Numbered from the stretch's first letter, positions 38,506-50,510 are shown. The stretch is 64,000 nucleotides of DNA from Capra hircus (GCF_001704415.2 NC_030816.1:78757713-78821712), one strand, 5' to 3'. Notes: generated by a model not told the origin, from the letters alone. Translations and numbers: made by a program.

Positions 38506-39859
38506 GATATTTATACACATACACAAAGACACACACACACACCTTCCATGTATTACCACTTTAGATATGTTAAAATCTGTAAACATTTAATGTACCATAC
38601 ACTTGAGATTTTTAAGGTTGTTTTTTTTTAAATAGTGATACAGAGTTTTTACTATTTCAATCAAGTATATACTTAATTGTGGTAATTGGTATTGGCGGAT
38701 GAATAAAAAAGTCCATCATCACAGATGTTTTACATTCGAGTTAATCTAAAAATGAATTATTATAGCAAGAAAGGGATGGAAGGAAGTACATAGGAGACGG
38801 TTTCATAAAAGTATTTTTGACTCAACTGAAACCTTGTTATAGGATACCTCTAGATACCATGTAATTAAATGCTTTGATTATAGAAAGTGCCCCTTTGGAA
38901 CAAAACTACAAGTCTTACCAGGGACTAGGAGAAAGGTTTCTAGTAGGACTACTTAGATGTGGGTTGCACATCAGAAGCTAATGTGATCAGTGCTTTGTTT
39001 CCGCATGAGCTTTGCTCATTTTTCTTCCCTCTGCTTCGTTCTCTTTTTCACCAGGAGGCTCCTTGCCTCATATGGACACTTAGAATCACTCTGCCTTGTT
39101 CTGGTCAAAATGCAGAACAAATATTCCAAGTAATTTATAAAAAATACATGTAGGGTGTCAAAGAGGGTAAAATGGTGCTAATGGGCTAACTTTATTTTTT
39201 TTTAGGGGGGGCTAACTTTAGATTGTATGAGAACCATTAGATGCTTCAGGCAGTAGGATGACCTACTGTCTGAGAAGCCGAGAACCCAGTAGGTGGTAGA
39301 GTGCGCACTTGGAACTTGTGACCTTGGGCCCTTAGTTTAGTGAGAATAGAGGAGTTCGTTTCATGAGCATATTGAACTTACACAGCAGTGGCAGCATGTA
39401 GAACTTGGTTGGCCTGTGATATCTGTCCTTGCTATCACTCTTTCGTCTTACTTTTTCTGCCTTTGTCAGAATTCTCATCCTTCTCATAGCACCTCCCATC
39501 CTCCTTTTTAACCCATCATTCCAAGCAGAGACCATCAGTTTGGATTTGTCTGTTGAAAGCAGTTTGCTGCTCCTTTGCTTAGTGATTTCTAAGGTCGTTT
39601 CCAGCATTTAAATACCTTGAGTCATTAAGTTTTGTCTTATGTAAAAGACCAGCTGAGGAAGCAGGTTGGAAACAGAGAAAGGCTAATAATATTGGAACAC
39701 TTTTGAAGAGAACACAGTTCTTACTACCTTTGGGTTTTTGTAACTGGCTTTAACGTTTCTAGATGTCTGTCTTTGGCCAAGTGATTGCATCTCTCTCAGC
39801 ATCATTTCTTAACAGCTAGCCTGCAGGCTGTCTTGGTTTTGTTTTTTTTTTCAGTTGAT

Positions 39860-40085
39860 AGTATTAGCTAATATTTAATAGACATACACCATGTGAGAAG
39901 AACCGGGGTGATTTTATTAGCGTCATAATGTAATCCTCAGTGACAGTCCTATGAGGTATTTGTTATTTTAATATATCTTACAAAAGAGAGGCACAGATTT
40001 AATATCCTAAGATCTCACAGCTCGCAAATGTTTCAGCAGAGATTCAAACCCAAGTCTGTCGGATTAAAAACTTAACCACTTAATA
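39860..40085 (-). repeat. MIR SINE, nearly full
   Basis: 'tattagctaatatttaatagacatacaccatgtg...gtaatcctcagtgacagtcctatgaggtatttg...agaggcacagattt...atctcacagctcgcaaatg...gattcaaacccaagtctg' is the complete antisense MIR order. Confidence 0.8.
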
Positions 40086-41394
40086 AAGTGCCAGACACAT
40101 GCGGCAGAGGCTCACCAACTATTAGTTCCTCTTCTCTTTAGAAAAGGCAAATAAATTTGGTGCAGAAGAATGTAGACTTGAACAGCCCTACCAGGCTTAT
40201 CCTTCAATAGGGAAAGGCTGCAGGGAAACACTCAGCTGCTGTTTTCATTGTTCAAGTGTCTGTGGCGCTTTCTTCTCTTCCAGTGGCTGAATGTCCACTT
40301 CAGCTTCGTTTGCTTAGATTCTGCTTTCAGGATTTGTTTTTTTCCTGAAGTGGCACCACAGCATAATATTGTTAACTTTTAAGTAACTTGCTACTCCAGA
40401 GGCAGGTTTGTATTGCACTGATATTTAAGATTTCTTTTTGAAAGCACCTTTTCCCACAAATTAAATAAAACTTCAGAACTCTTTTATTCTTGAAAATGTT
40501 TTAATACATGTAAAGCAGAACCAGTGATAGGTTGCAAATTTATATTTTAGGTTGTGGCTTTGGCAGCTGCTTTCTGAACTGTGCCAGTTATACACTGTGT
40601 ATTTAGCCAAAACTTAGTACTCAGTTTTCTTGTGTATAAAACTCCTATATTAGGAATATTTTGTGACTTGAAATAAATGAACTAGGTAAAGTTAGCATTA
40701 CACATACATAGTAAGCATTCAGTGTTAGTCTTTTATTCACTTGAATTCACGTAGTCTAGAGGTTAGCTGTTGTCTTTGGTAGCAGTGGATAATTTGCAGT
40801 TATTTTACTTTCTTAGAATATATAACCTGATTCTAGGTTTTCTTCAAGTCACTAAATCATTTAGATTCTTTTGAGGTTTAACCCACAGCATGTCATGGTG
40901 CTGGTCTTTGGTGACTTTTCCAAAGTCTTGGCACATAGGATTCTAAACATTGTGGCCATATTACTGCCTGATGCACACATCAGGGGAACGTGCTTACCAT
41001 ATCTGTGAATTAGTCTTCTGTTTCTACTAATCTTGCCAAAGTTAATTACCATTTTGCTTATGTTATTATTTGAAATAAAAAGTTCTTGCTTTTGAACAAT
41101 TGATTTTTAGTGACATGAGTCTTGTGTTTATTCCTGAAGTCGGGTCAGTTTGCACATTAGTAAGGATATTAGTAAAATCAGAAGACTTGTACTAAAAAAT
41201 AAAATAATCTTTGAAAGTATGAAAGATAACTTATGTAAGAATTGTTCTTTCCTTCTCTGGTGATTGAAACTGCTTTGAGTTTTTTAGATAGGCGAGGATA
41301 GCATTTACCATCTTATAAAACCCTGAGATAATCGCATCACATAGCACTGTGGTCATACCCACAGTAAAGATTTAGAGATTTCTAAGTAGTGAAG

Positions 41395-41557
41395 GAGAAG
41401 GGGACGACAGAGGATGAGATGGCTGGATGGCATCGCTGACTCGATGGACGTGAGTCTGAGTGAACTCTGGGAGTTGGTGATGGACAGGGAGGCCTGGCAT
41501 GCTGTGATTCATGAGGTCGCAAAGAGTCGGACACGACTGAGCGACTGAACTGAACTG
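41395..41557 (+). repeat. Very short BovB 3' tail with 11-bp target-site duplication
   Basis: Only the last 163 bases of BovB (gagaaggggacgacagaggatgagatgg to ctgaactgaactg). It is flanked by perfect repeats aagtagtgaag at 41384-41394 and 41558-41568. The 3' end shows the ctgaa short repeat usual for this RTE LINE. Confidence 0.92.
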
Positions 41558-41814
41558 AAGTAGTGAAGCTATTGGGGCTTCATTTAGGAAAGTGTTTTTT
41601 TTGTAGAATGTATTTAACAATATATGAATTAAAGCCTTTTTTATTTTTTTAAAATCATATTACTTTATGCATTGTTAGCCAAATAGTCTGTTGACCATAT
41701 GTTAAAACTCCTCATTACAGGGAGAAGGGTTTGAGAGTGGAGAGAGAAAAATTTTAGCCTCTGTGTCATGGACATTCTGAATCATTTATCTTCAGAAACA
41801 TACCATTCTGTAGG

Positions 41815-41925
41815 AGCCATTTCCCTTCTTTACAAATAAGCAAACTGAAGTCCACAGTCACACAGCTTTTGATTTGTACAGGTATTTGAACTCAGGGTTT
41901 TGCTGACCAGGCAAAGCTGTGCTTT
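41815..41925 (-). repeat. MIR SINE fragment
   Basis: 'tttacaaataagcaaactgaagtccacagtcacacagcttttgatttgtacaggtatttgaactcaggg' follows the antisense MIR core. Confidence 0.6.
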
Positions 41926-41946
41926 ACTTTAAAAGATACTCTTGGA

Positions 41947-42150
41947 CGTGTGCTGAGTCACTTTAGTTGTGTCCAACTCTTCACGATGCTATGGACTGTA
42001 GCCCCCCAGGCTCCTCTGTCCATGAGATTCTCCAGGCAAGAATACTGGAGTGGGTTGCCATGCCCTCCTCCGGAGGACCTTACCGACCCAGGGATCAAAC
42101 CAACATTACGTCAGCTGCATTGCAGGTGGATTCTTTAGCACTAGCGCCAC
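41947..42150 (-). repeat. Bov-tA SINE
   Basis: Antisense: gtgtgctgagtcactttagttgtgtccaactc start, body, end gcattgcaggtggattctttagcactagcgccac. Confidence 0.9.
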
Positions 42151-42177
42151 AGATTTTAATTTTAACACATGGTCTGT

Positions 42178-42660
42178 ATAATTCCATAGAGCTGCTGTAA
42201 CAACATACCAAAAGTGAGTGACTTAGAACAACAGAAATGAAATCTCTTAACAGTTCTAGAGGCTAAAATCTGAAATCGAGCTGTTGGCAGCGCCGTGCTC
42301 TCTCTGAACACTCTAGAGGAGAGCCTCTCTTGTCTCTTCCAAATTGCGGAAGTTCTCAGCAGTCCTCGTTATTCTCGGCTTGCAGACGCATCACTTCAGT
42401 CTCTGCCTCTGTCATCAAGTTGCTGTCTTCGATCACGTGTCTTCATATCACCTTGCTGTTATGTCTGTCTGTAAATTTTCTTCTTAAATTAGATCCTGGT
42501 TATATTGGATTAGGGGCCCACCCTACTGCAGCATGACCTCTTCTTAACTAATGATATTTATAATGACTCTGTTTCCAAATGAGGTCCCATTCTGAGGTAC
42601 TGGAAGTTGGAACTTATACATTTTTGGAGGACGCATTTCGTTAACAGCCTATGACTGAAT
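42178..42660 (-). repeat. Ancient LTR-type repeat (MaLR-like, family uncertain)
   Basis: 'gagctgctgtaacaacataccaaaagtgagtgacttagaacaacagaaatg...acagttctagaggctaaaatc...ggattaggggcccaccctactgcagcatgacctcttcttaac...ccaaatgaggtcccattctgaggtactgg' is a well known mammalian repeat sentence. Old, non-coding; exact family not settled from memory. Confidence 0.55.
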
Positions 42661-42692
42661 TCTGTAACTATTTAAGATCTAAGTAAATAGAT

Positions 42693-42890
42693 GTTGGTGG
42701 CTCAGACGGTAAAGTATCTTCCTGCAACACAGGAAACCCAGGTTCGACCCCTGGGTTGGGAAGATCCCCTGGAGAAGGGAATGCTACCCACTCCAGTTTT
42801 CTTGCCTGGAGAATTCCATAGACAGAGGAGCCTGGCAGGCTACAGTCCTTGAGGTCCCAAAGAGTTGGGAAATGACTGAGCGACTGACAC
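42693..42890 (+). repeat. Bov-tA SINE, head shortened
   Basis: ttggtggctcagacggtaaagtatc (start of the tRNA-derived head lost), full body, end aaatgactgagcgactgacac. Confidence 0.88.
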
Positions 42891-42893
42891 ATC

Positions 42894-43675
42894 CACTTTC
42901 AAATAGACATTGAATACTTTAAAACATACTTACGGAAAATAGTCATATTTTAGAGTGATGGAACACATCTTTATAGAATTTCATTGTTAATATGATAGAC
43001 ACATTGTTAAATATGATAGCCTAGCTTTTTAGGTGAATTTGTAATACCCATAATTTTGTGTTTTTTAGTCATATTTGAACTAACAAATCAAAGAAAATCC
43101 AATAATATTAACATTATATAGCAAAGCATCTCCTGCAATTTTTTCTTACACTTAAAATGATTCATGGCTGACTTTTAAATATGAAGTTTTTTTAGACTTT
43201 ATTAAATATAGCTCACTGAAAATATGCAGTGTGTTTCATTTCCACTGTTTCTTTTTTATAGTATGTTAGCATTTTTTGTTTTGTCCAGATTTTCTGTTAA
43301 GTGATAATGACTATCATTTTGCTATTTCAGTGGCTTGTTAGAAATAGCTTTCTCATTTACCAAATAAGTTAACAATTTGATATTTTCATTTAGTAGTATA
43401 ACCTTAATATATTTCTCTTTTTTTTTTCATACAGTTATTCAGCAAAATCTTTGAAAAACAGCTTTGTAGCTGACTGAATCCAAGTTGTCTGAATATATAG
43501 GTCTTTACTAAATAGGTCTTTTAACAGTGTTCCCTGTGACTTGTGGAAACTTGAATGGGCAATTCTCCTGATTTTCATTTGAAGAGCCCCAAAGCACTTA
43601 GAACAAACACTGCCTGGCTTGTAGAGTACATTGGTGTTGGCTGTTGCTATAATTGTTCAAAATGGCTGAAACTTT
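42894..43675. other. Unassigned AT-rich stretch
   Basis: I see no exon, RNA gene or repeat that I can name. A T-rich run with AG (ctctttttttttcatacag at about 43415-43434) looks like an acceptor, but the following frame closes within a few codons. Confidence 0.4.
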
Positions 43676-43895
43676 GTGCATGTTAAGTTGCTTCAGTCAT
43701 GTCCGACTCTGCAGCCCTATGGACTGTAGCCTGCCAGGCTCCTCTGTCCGTGGGATTCTTCATTACAAGAATACTGGTGTGGGTTGCCATTTCCTCCTCC
43801 AGGGGATCCGCTCAACCCAGGGAATCGAATCTGTCTCTTACCTCTCCTGCTTTGGAAAGCAGGATCTTTACCACTAGCGCCACCTGAGAAGCCCA
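43676..43895 (-). repeat. Bov-tA SINE
   Basis: Antisense: tgtgcatgttaagttgcttcagtcatgtcc start, end ctttaccactagcgccacctgagaagccc. Confidence 0.9.
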
Positions 43896-44209
43896 GTAGA
43901 GACTCTGGGGGCATGCAAATCAGTGGTGTATATTAATTGCAGATAATTAAGGGATAATTTATGCAGATTTTATATTACAACCCCATATCAGGGAGGGAAT
44001 GGATGAAGTTACAAGTTCTTGTAGTTTTAACACTCCAGAGTTTTCCTGCCTCTAAAGCTTACTTAGTTATTCGAGCTGTATTTGTGTTTCTGGGCCAGTC
44101 TTGAAACACAGTCTGATTCGCTAGGCCAGTGGCAAGCCTGCTGGCCCACCTGACTTACCAGTCAGGAAGGGATGGCAGTGATCTAAGAACAGTTAGAAAG
44201 CTTCCTTTC

Positions 44210-44464
44210 TTTGGTTGTTCGGTTGCTAAGTTCATGTGTGGCTCTGTGACCCCACAGACTGCAGCACACTAGGCTTCTCCGCCCTTCCCTATCTCCCAGA
44301 GTTTGCCCAAATTCATGTCCATTGAGTAGGTGATGCTGTCTAACCATCTCATCCTCTGCTGCCCTCTTCTTTTGCCTTGAATCTTTCCCAGCATCAAAGT
44401 CTGTTCCAGTGAGTCAACTCTTTGCATCAGGTGGCCAAAGTACTGGAGCTTCATTTTCAGCATC
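44210..44464 (-). repeat. BovB LINE 3' fragment (older copy)
   Basis: ttggttgttcggttgctaagttcatgtgtgg start through tttgcatcaggtggccaaagtactggagcttcattttcagcatc. It shares the older wording of the 9342 copy. Confidence 0.85.
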
Positions 44465-44850
44465 TTTTGTTGATTGTCTAAATATGGGAAGGAATGCAGA
44501 GACCAGTGAGAAACAAATAGGCTAGAGGAGCTTGGGGTAAGGTCCTGTTTGCCCATCAATACACACAACAGTATCTTCGAGCTATTCAGCAGATACTGAA
44601 ACCCCTTCCAGGTGGGAGAAGTTAACAATGGTATGCTACCCACAAGCATGTAGAGCCCAGGCCAGTTGGACCTATGTCCAGATAATAACAATTCAGTGGT
44701 TAAAAAGTGTTCCTGATTTTCTTACTCAATGAAGTAGAAACTCAAGTTTTAAGAGTAGATATTTTTTCATGAGACTTGAAAAAGGCTGGTTAAGGTGAAA
44801 AAAAGATTTTACACTTTTCCCATGAATGTATTCATACTAAAAAAAGTGTT

Positions 44851-44979
44851 GAGAATTCCTTGGCTGTCCAGTGGTTAAGACTGTGCTTTCAGTGCTGAGG
44901 GCAAGGGTTCGATCCCTGGTTGGACAACTAAGATCCCACAAGCCACACCATTCAGCCATTCGACCAAAAAAAAAAAAAG
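44851..44979 (+). repeat. CHR-type SINE with A tail
   Basis: gagaattccttggctgtccagtggttaagactgtgctttcagtgctgagggcaagggttcgatccctgg, then a cgaccaaaaaaaaaaaa tail at 44962-44978. Confidence 0.8.
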
Positions 44980-45951
44980 TTGTTAATTGCAGAAATAAAC
45001 GAGTTAACTTTTTAAAAATTGTGTCTGACTCAATCCATTATACAGGGAAACCACATTTAGAAAAATGATTTGAAAACATTTCTGTTAGACCTCTGTATAA
45101 TATTGAGAATTTGAAAAACATGTTTAGAGTTATTTTATCCCAAATGAAGTCTGTCAAATAAAATTTGAGATCTCAGATTATCTATTTGAGAGAAAGAGGT
45201 GAGGTTATTTTGTGCATTCATAGCAACCAGTTTAGGAAGACATAGTAGGGATCTTGGTTTCATTGGAAATCATGAAATGCCACCATAGCCATAGTTACCT
45301 GTACTTCCAAATGTAAAGCAGTAATTTAATTTCTCATCAGAGCTTTAAAAAAAAAAATAGCTAGACTCTTAAGAGGATAATGTAAAATTTAATTGTTACC
45401 TTGATATAGAAAGCTTAACTTGGAATGCAGCAACCCCTTCATCTGTGTTACAGCCGTACTCTTTCTTTGCCACACGCTACACACATACAGATCTAGGGCT
45501 CAAAGAGGTGTAAGGACAAAGTGTAATGGTCACCAGGTTCACAGGTCAAAGCCTTGTAATTTGAGCTGTGTGTTAAATGCTCTTCAGAACATGACATTTA
45601 TACTCTGAGTAAATAGAATCAGTAGTGTACGTTTTAATTAATGGTAGATGAAGAGTGATCTCTAAACTAGTATCAATGTTCAAAGGGCCAGAGAAGGGCT
45701 TCCTTCACACCAGTATTTTTCATTTAACTGATAGTAAAAGTAGGGTATGTGGGAATGTTTATGGATGAAGCAAGAATTCTGATTGATGGGGGATTCGGCT
45801 GAGAAGCTATGGGAATAAAGGCACTGACTAGCCTTTGGATCTCATGAACCTCCAGGTGTGATTATTCTAACTCTCCAAGGACTGTAGAGTAGGGTATGGC
45901 CTGGACTGTTTCTAAAGCACTAAATATCAGATGGAAATGATTTTAAGAGTC
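44980..45951. other. Unassigned stretch
   Basis: No coding exon or nameable repeat, apart from a MIR-like phrase near 45480-45515. Short A run at 45348-45357. Confidence 0.4.
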
Positions 45952-46083
45952 TATGGTGGTGGTTTAGTCGCCAAGTCCTGTCTGACTCTTGTGATCCCGT
46001 GGACTGTAGCCTGTCAGCCTCGTCTTGTCTATGGGATTCTCCAGACAAGAATACTGGAGTGGGTTGCCATTTACTTCTCCAAT
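45952..46083 (-). repeat. Bov-A monomer fragment
   Basis: tggtggtttagtcgccaagtcctgtctgactc through gggttgccatttacttctcc. The tRNA-derived head is absent. Confidence 0.82.
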
Positions 46084-46092
46084 TAAGAGTAT

Positions 46093-46358
46093 GCTGCTGC
46101 TACTGCTAAGTCACTTCAGTCGTGTCCGACCCTCTGTGACCCCACAGACGGCAGCCCACCAGGCTCCCCCATCCCTGGGATTCTCCAGGCAAGAACACTG
46201 GAGTGGGTTGCCATTGCCTTCTCCAATGCATGAAAGTGAAAAGTGAAAGTGAAGTCGCTCAGTTGTGTCCCACCCTCCATGACCCCATGGAGTGCAGCCT
46301 ACCAGGCTCCTCCGTCCATTGGATTTTCCAGGCAAGAGTGCTGGAGTGGGGTGCCATT
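46093..46358 (-). repeat. Bov-A2 dimeric SINE
   Basis: gctgctgctactgctaagtcacttcagtcgtgtccg start, two monomers linked by aatgcatgaaagtgaaaagtgaaagtgaag, end gagtggggtgccatt. It sits 9 bases after the preceding fragment. Confidence 0.92.
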
Positions 46359-46360
46359 GG

Positions 46361-47092
46361 AAGTAGTATAACCAGGTCTTGAAAACAGTCATGACATCTC
46401 AGTCGAGAGAGTTGAATAAGGCTGACATTTTGTGATGAGTTATTAAACCCTTTCAAGCTGTGAGTTTCTAAATTTCTCCAAAGGAATACTTTGCTACTTT
46501 TCCCTTTGTTCCTAAAAGTTTAGATAGCTCTGTATTCCTTTTTGTAGCTCTAGTGGTTGGTGGTCTGGTGGAAAAAGAAAGTGAGTTATTGACTTCTTAC
46601 TCCTTGTTGGGATTGTTGTCAGATACCTACTTTGGCACCTTAAACAAAGCACCTCTTCTGGCTGGACGTGGTGGAGCCAAGTTGATTTTTAACAGTAATT
46701 TTTTTTTCCATTGCTGAATGAATAGTCTTACTTTGCCTTTGTTTCTGTCTTGACTGTTTACAGTTTTAACATTTGGAAATGGTTTCTAATAATCTAATAC
46801 AGCTTACAGTCTTACACACATGAATATATGCACATGCATATGTGTATGTATCAGACACCTTCTCAAAGAACCTTTTTTAGCAAGCCTCCTTGTAGATTTT
46901 CTTTTCTTTCAGGAATCAAACAACTTAAAACCAGTCTCTTTCTTTTTCTGCTTTGAGTCTCACATCTGCTTATCAAACTTATAGTTCCTAGGAATTAGAT
47001 CTTTAAAGCTGGATACATCCTCATCAGCTTTAACCCAGTCTTGAAAAAAAAAAAAGACTCCTTTAATTGCCCCAAGAAGAGGAAATTAATAC
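46361..47092. other. Unassigned stretch
   Basis: No exon or nameable repeat recognised. A short A run lies at 47043-47054. Confidence 0.4.
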
Positions 47093-47200
47093 ATGTGTGT
47101 GCGTGTGTGTGTGTGTGCGCATGCGTGCTTAGTCGCTCAGTCATGTCCAACCCTTTGGGATCCGGTGGACTGTAGCCCACCAGGCTCCTCTGTCCATAGG
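47093..47200 (-). repeat. (GT)n microsatellite followed by Bov-A fragment
   Basis: gtgtgtgcgtgtgtgtgtgtgtgcgc, then tgcttagtcgctcagtcatgtccaaccc to gctcctctgtccatagg. Confidence 0.85.
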
Positions 47201-47365
47201 ATTTTACTCAATACTACATGTATTCTCAGAGAACAAGAGTGAACAAGAGAACTGCCTTTAATTTTTAAAGCAGTAATATTTCTGATAGCTGGCTTAAGAA
47301 GAAAAAGCAGTAACTTTAAATGATTTTTGAGTTAATGATTCATCTTCTGGTTTATTATAACTAAA

Positions 47366-47695
47366 TCAGTTCAGTTCAGTCACTCAGTTGTGTCTGACTC
47401 TGCGACCCCATGAACTGCAGCATGCCAGGCCTCACTGTCCATCACCAACTCCCAAGAGTTCACTGAAACTCAAGTCCATCGAGTTGGTGATGCCATCCAG
47501 CCATCTCATCCTCTGTCCCCTTCTCCTCCTGCCCCCATCCCTCCTGGCATCAGAGTCTTTTCCAGTGAGTCAGCTCTTCGACAAGGTGGCCAAAGTATTG
47601 GAGTTTCCACTTTAGCATCAGTCCTTCCAAAGAACACCCAGGACTGATCTCCTTTAGAATGGACTGGTTGGATCTCCTTGCAGTCCAAGGGACTA
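47366..47695 (-). repeat. BovB LINE 3' fragment
   Basis: cagttcagttcagtcactcagttgtgtctg start to ggatctccttgcagtccaagggac, 5'-truncated. Confidence 0.92.
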
Positions 47696-47754
47696 TCTGA
47701 GTGAGTGAGTGAGTGAAGTCACTCAGTCGTGTCCAACTCTTTGTGGACACGACT
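47696..47754 (-). repeat. (GAGT)n run and short Bov-A scrap forming a perfect hairpin
   Basis: gagtgagtgagtgagtgaag, then cactcagtcgtgtccaactctttg. Its agtcgtgtcc (47725-47734) is answered by ggacacgact (47745-47754). Confidence 0.8.
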
Positions 47755-48333
47755 AAAATTATCAGCACTGTCCACTGCTCTCTGTACCATCAGTACTATG
47801 GTTCACTTTGTGGGTTTTCTCCAGCTTCTTTGGACTCGCTGGTTCCAAATAATGCCAAAAGTTAATTGAGACCAAACGACTTCAGAGAGAAGACAGAGGA
47901 GTGAGAGGAATACAGCAGTGGGCATGCATGTGCCCTTTCTTGGCCTTCTGACTTGTTTGATATTCACTGTTCTGCCAGAAAGAAACCTTTTATTTTTCTT
48001 TTTTGTGCATTTTTTGAAGGCTGTTCTATGGCTGTTCTTTAGGATGTTGTAACTTGTGAACCACCATTCTGAACTCCTTTTTGTCAACCTGATAAATTCA
48101 AAGTAAAATACATGATTTCATTGAGCCATTGGTGCATAGCATGGATTGATAGGAATAAGGACAGTATGTTTGACTCATCATGTGTTCAGAGTTAGCATTT
48201 GAAACCCAAGCAGTAGACCTCTTGGGGTGATGATAAACATGCAAAAACCTCAGACATGTATGTGGTTTTAGAATCTAGCCCAGGAAAGAGAACTTTACAG
48301 GTGCTCCTGCACACAGACTGATGTACACCCTTT

Positions 48334-48547
48334 GCGTGCTGAGTCACTTCAGTTGTCTGTAACTCTGCGACCATTGGGACTGCAGCCCGCCAGGCTCCGC
48401 TGTCCATGGGATTCTCCAGGCAAGAATACTGAAGTGGGTTGCCATGCCCTCCTCCAGGGGATCTTCCCGACCCAGGGGTTGAAGACGCATCTCTTGTGTC
48501 TCCTGCGTTGGCAGGCGGCTTCTTTACCACCACCACACCCTGGGGCC
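48334..48547 (-). repeat. Bov-tA SINE
   Basis: Antisense: gcgtgctgagtcacttcagttgtctg start, cctgcgttggcaggcggcttctttaccaccaccac near the head end. Confidence 0.88.
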
Positions 48548-49849
48548 CTCTTTAACATTACAGCTTATCCTAGTAGATGAGAATTGGTAGTGTTTTCAGT
48601 CGTTCTTTCCACACCCTTCTGCTGTAAGCATTTTACAATCTGGAATTCACTTCTGTTAATTTTGATTGATTGCTGAAGATTTAGCAGCCTTCTTGCTTCT
48701 TGCTTTCTTGTATTCTTCTGATCTTAAAGCTTTCATTGTTAATTAAAAATCTGTGAGGCCCGCAGGAGCAGGACTTGACGTATTTTAGGGTGCCTTTTTC
48801 CTATAACTTGCACAATAGAAAGAACTCTGAGTCTGGGGAAAGTTAGCGTTGTAATCCTCATCAGTGACAGAACTTGTTACCCTGTATTGGTGCTCTGATC
48901 TAATCTAGAGCAAGGTTAAAAAGTATGGAAGGTGTACCAGCATTTTCTTTCTTTCCTCAAAAGACACATATTTTACAGGTACGACTATGACAGATACCGT
49001 TAATCTATCCAGGGAGTCTTTCCTGCTAAGCCATGAGTTTTCCAGTTCTCTCTCGGCAGCCACTACTAGTCATGGTTATTAGCATTAGAACTGAAACCAC
49101 TTTGCTGTGGCACTGAAATATTTTAACTTTGAAAACTATGTGCCTAACTGGAATAGTTACCCCAGGGTCCTCTCAGTTTACCGTGTGCAATTTTTAGTTC
49201 TTAAGGTGACATTGCATGATGTTACTTTCTGTTGATTAACACTGTTCAGATATTACTCTGTTTGGTGCCTCATTTGAGATACAGTCACATCTTATATCAT
49301 TTAGTCAATTAGCTGTTCTGTTCCTTTTAAGTAGGTTACAACAAAAATAATACTTAGATAAGATTATTGACTCTTGAGTCTTAAAGTGTATAGTGAAGTT
49401 TTATCTGCTTAATGTTCCTCCTGAAATAATTATTGATACAGTAGCTTGCAGCGATAAATAGATGATAAGGGTTGTTGTTTCATCAATAGCTGAGTTGTGA
49501 GCCAGGTATTGAAACCCTTAGATTTGTTAAATATAATTGAATTATTTATATCTAGGCTGTTTTGTTTTTTAACTGTACTTAAATTGCCTTTCTCAATTCT
49601 TAACACCTCTCAGCATGTTTCCAGATGATGTGCACTTTTCATTTGTATTTGGAGAAATAAAAACATAATCTGACAGCTCTAGAGATAACCCTGATTGCTG
49701 TATGAACATGTTTGCCTCCAGTAAGTTTTTTTGCTCACTTGGCTGTAGGCTTATGTACCATTTGTAGTGAGGTTTTGGGTGAAGTGCATGGGCTTTTCCA
49801 TATGTTAACGCCCATTATCAGAGCTCATCATACAGAGACCTCAGATGTG
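48548..49849. other. Unassigned stretch
   Basis: 1.3 kb with no supported exon. A MIR-like phrase lies at about 48815-48900. AATAAA-like strings are present but have no gene context. Confidence 0.4.
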
Positions 49850-49965
49850 CAGAAAGTGAAAGTGTTGGTCACTCAGTCGTATCCAGCTCTTTGCAATCCC
49901 ATGGGCTGTAGCCCGCCAGGCTTCTCTGTCCAGGCAAGAGCACTGAAGTGGGTTGCCATGCTGGG
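49850..49965 (-). repeat. Bov-tA/Bov-A fragment
   Basis: gcagaaagtgaaagtgttggtcactcagtcg to gggttgccatgctg. The head is missing. Confidence 0.85.
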
Positions 49966-50369
49966 CTCCCTGATCTGTTTACCTTTCCCTGGCCCCCTAT
50001 CTGATGTCTGCCATAAACACCATGTGTTTTAGCAATTTGATGTAATCTACAGTTCCTCGAGAGTGCTTTACAGCTTGTCTTGCTGTTCCTTCTGCCTGAG
50101 TAGGAATGCTCATCTTCTCCACTTTGCAGACTCCTTTTGATCTCCAAGTCTCTGTACAAGTGCCACAGCTTCAGCCTTTTCTGCTTCCCCTGGGAAAGTA
50201 GCCCTTCTCTTCCGTAAGAGCTGAGATCAGATCTTATTTATCCTCCTAGTGAATTGCCGCCTCATAATACACATTCAGTAAAAACTTTGTTGAAAGAATA
50301 AGTGAATGTTGAAGTTAGAGTCAAAAAAAAAAAATCATCACTGAAATCTATAGTGAAATCAGTTCTCAG

Positions 50370-50510
50370 CTATACAAAGCCTTAGACCTGCTACTGCAGT
50401 AACACTCTTGGAAGCTTGATAGAAACTCAGAATCCCTACTGACCAGCAGGTTCCCTCCCAGACCTGCATACTCATCACTTCCTCAGGTGATCTGTAGTAA
50501 TTGTAAAATT
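50370..50510. repeat. MER5-like DNA transposon remnant
   Basis: 'gaaactcagaatccctactgaccagcaggttccctcccagacctgcatactcatcacttcctcaggtgatctgtag' fits the internal order of MER5-class elements. Confidence 0.4.

Larger units (their letters stand above)
35151..41383. other. 3' flank of SCAF8, poor in young repeats
   Basis: About 6.2 kb without a Bov-tA, Bov-A2 or BovB copy. It holds two perfect hairpins (37749-37836), a CA-rich run (about 38515-38541), a MER5-like piece (38398-38505) and a MIR (39860-40085). No coding exon could be supported. It could be a long alternative 3' UTR of SCAF8 or the 5' leader region of TIAM2, its downstream neighbour in human; neither is proved here. Confidence 0.6.

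Noticed and set aside
39332..39607. 91-residue basic frame on the minus strand
   Set aside because: No family recognised, no splice or promoter context, composition fits chance translation of old non-coding DNA.
40861..41052. 63-residue minus-strand frame
   Set aside because: Short, unsupported by any recognised domain. Possibly an old transposon piece, but I could not name it.
43415..43470. Acceptor-like T tract and AG as a further exon
   Set aside because: The following sequence has stops in every frame within a short distance and no donor at a sensible place.
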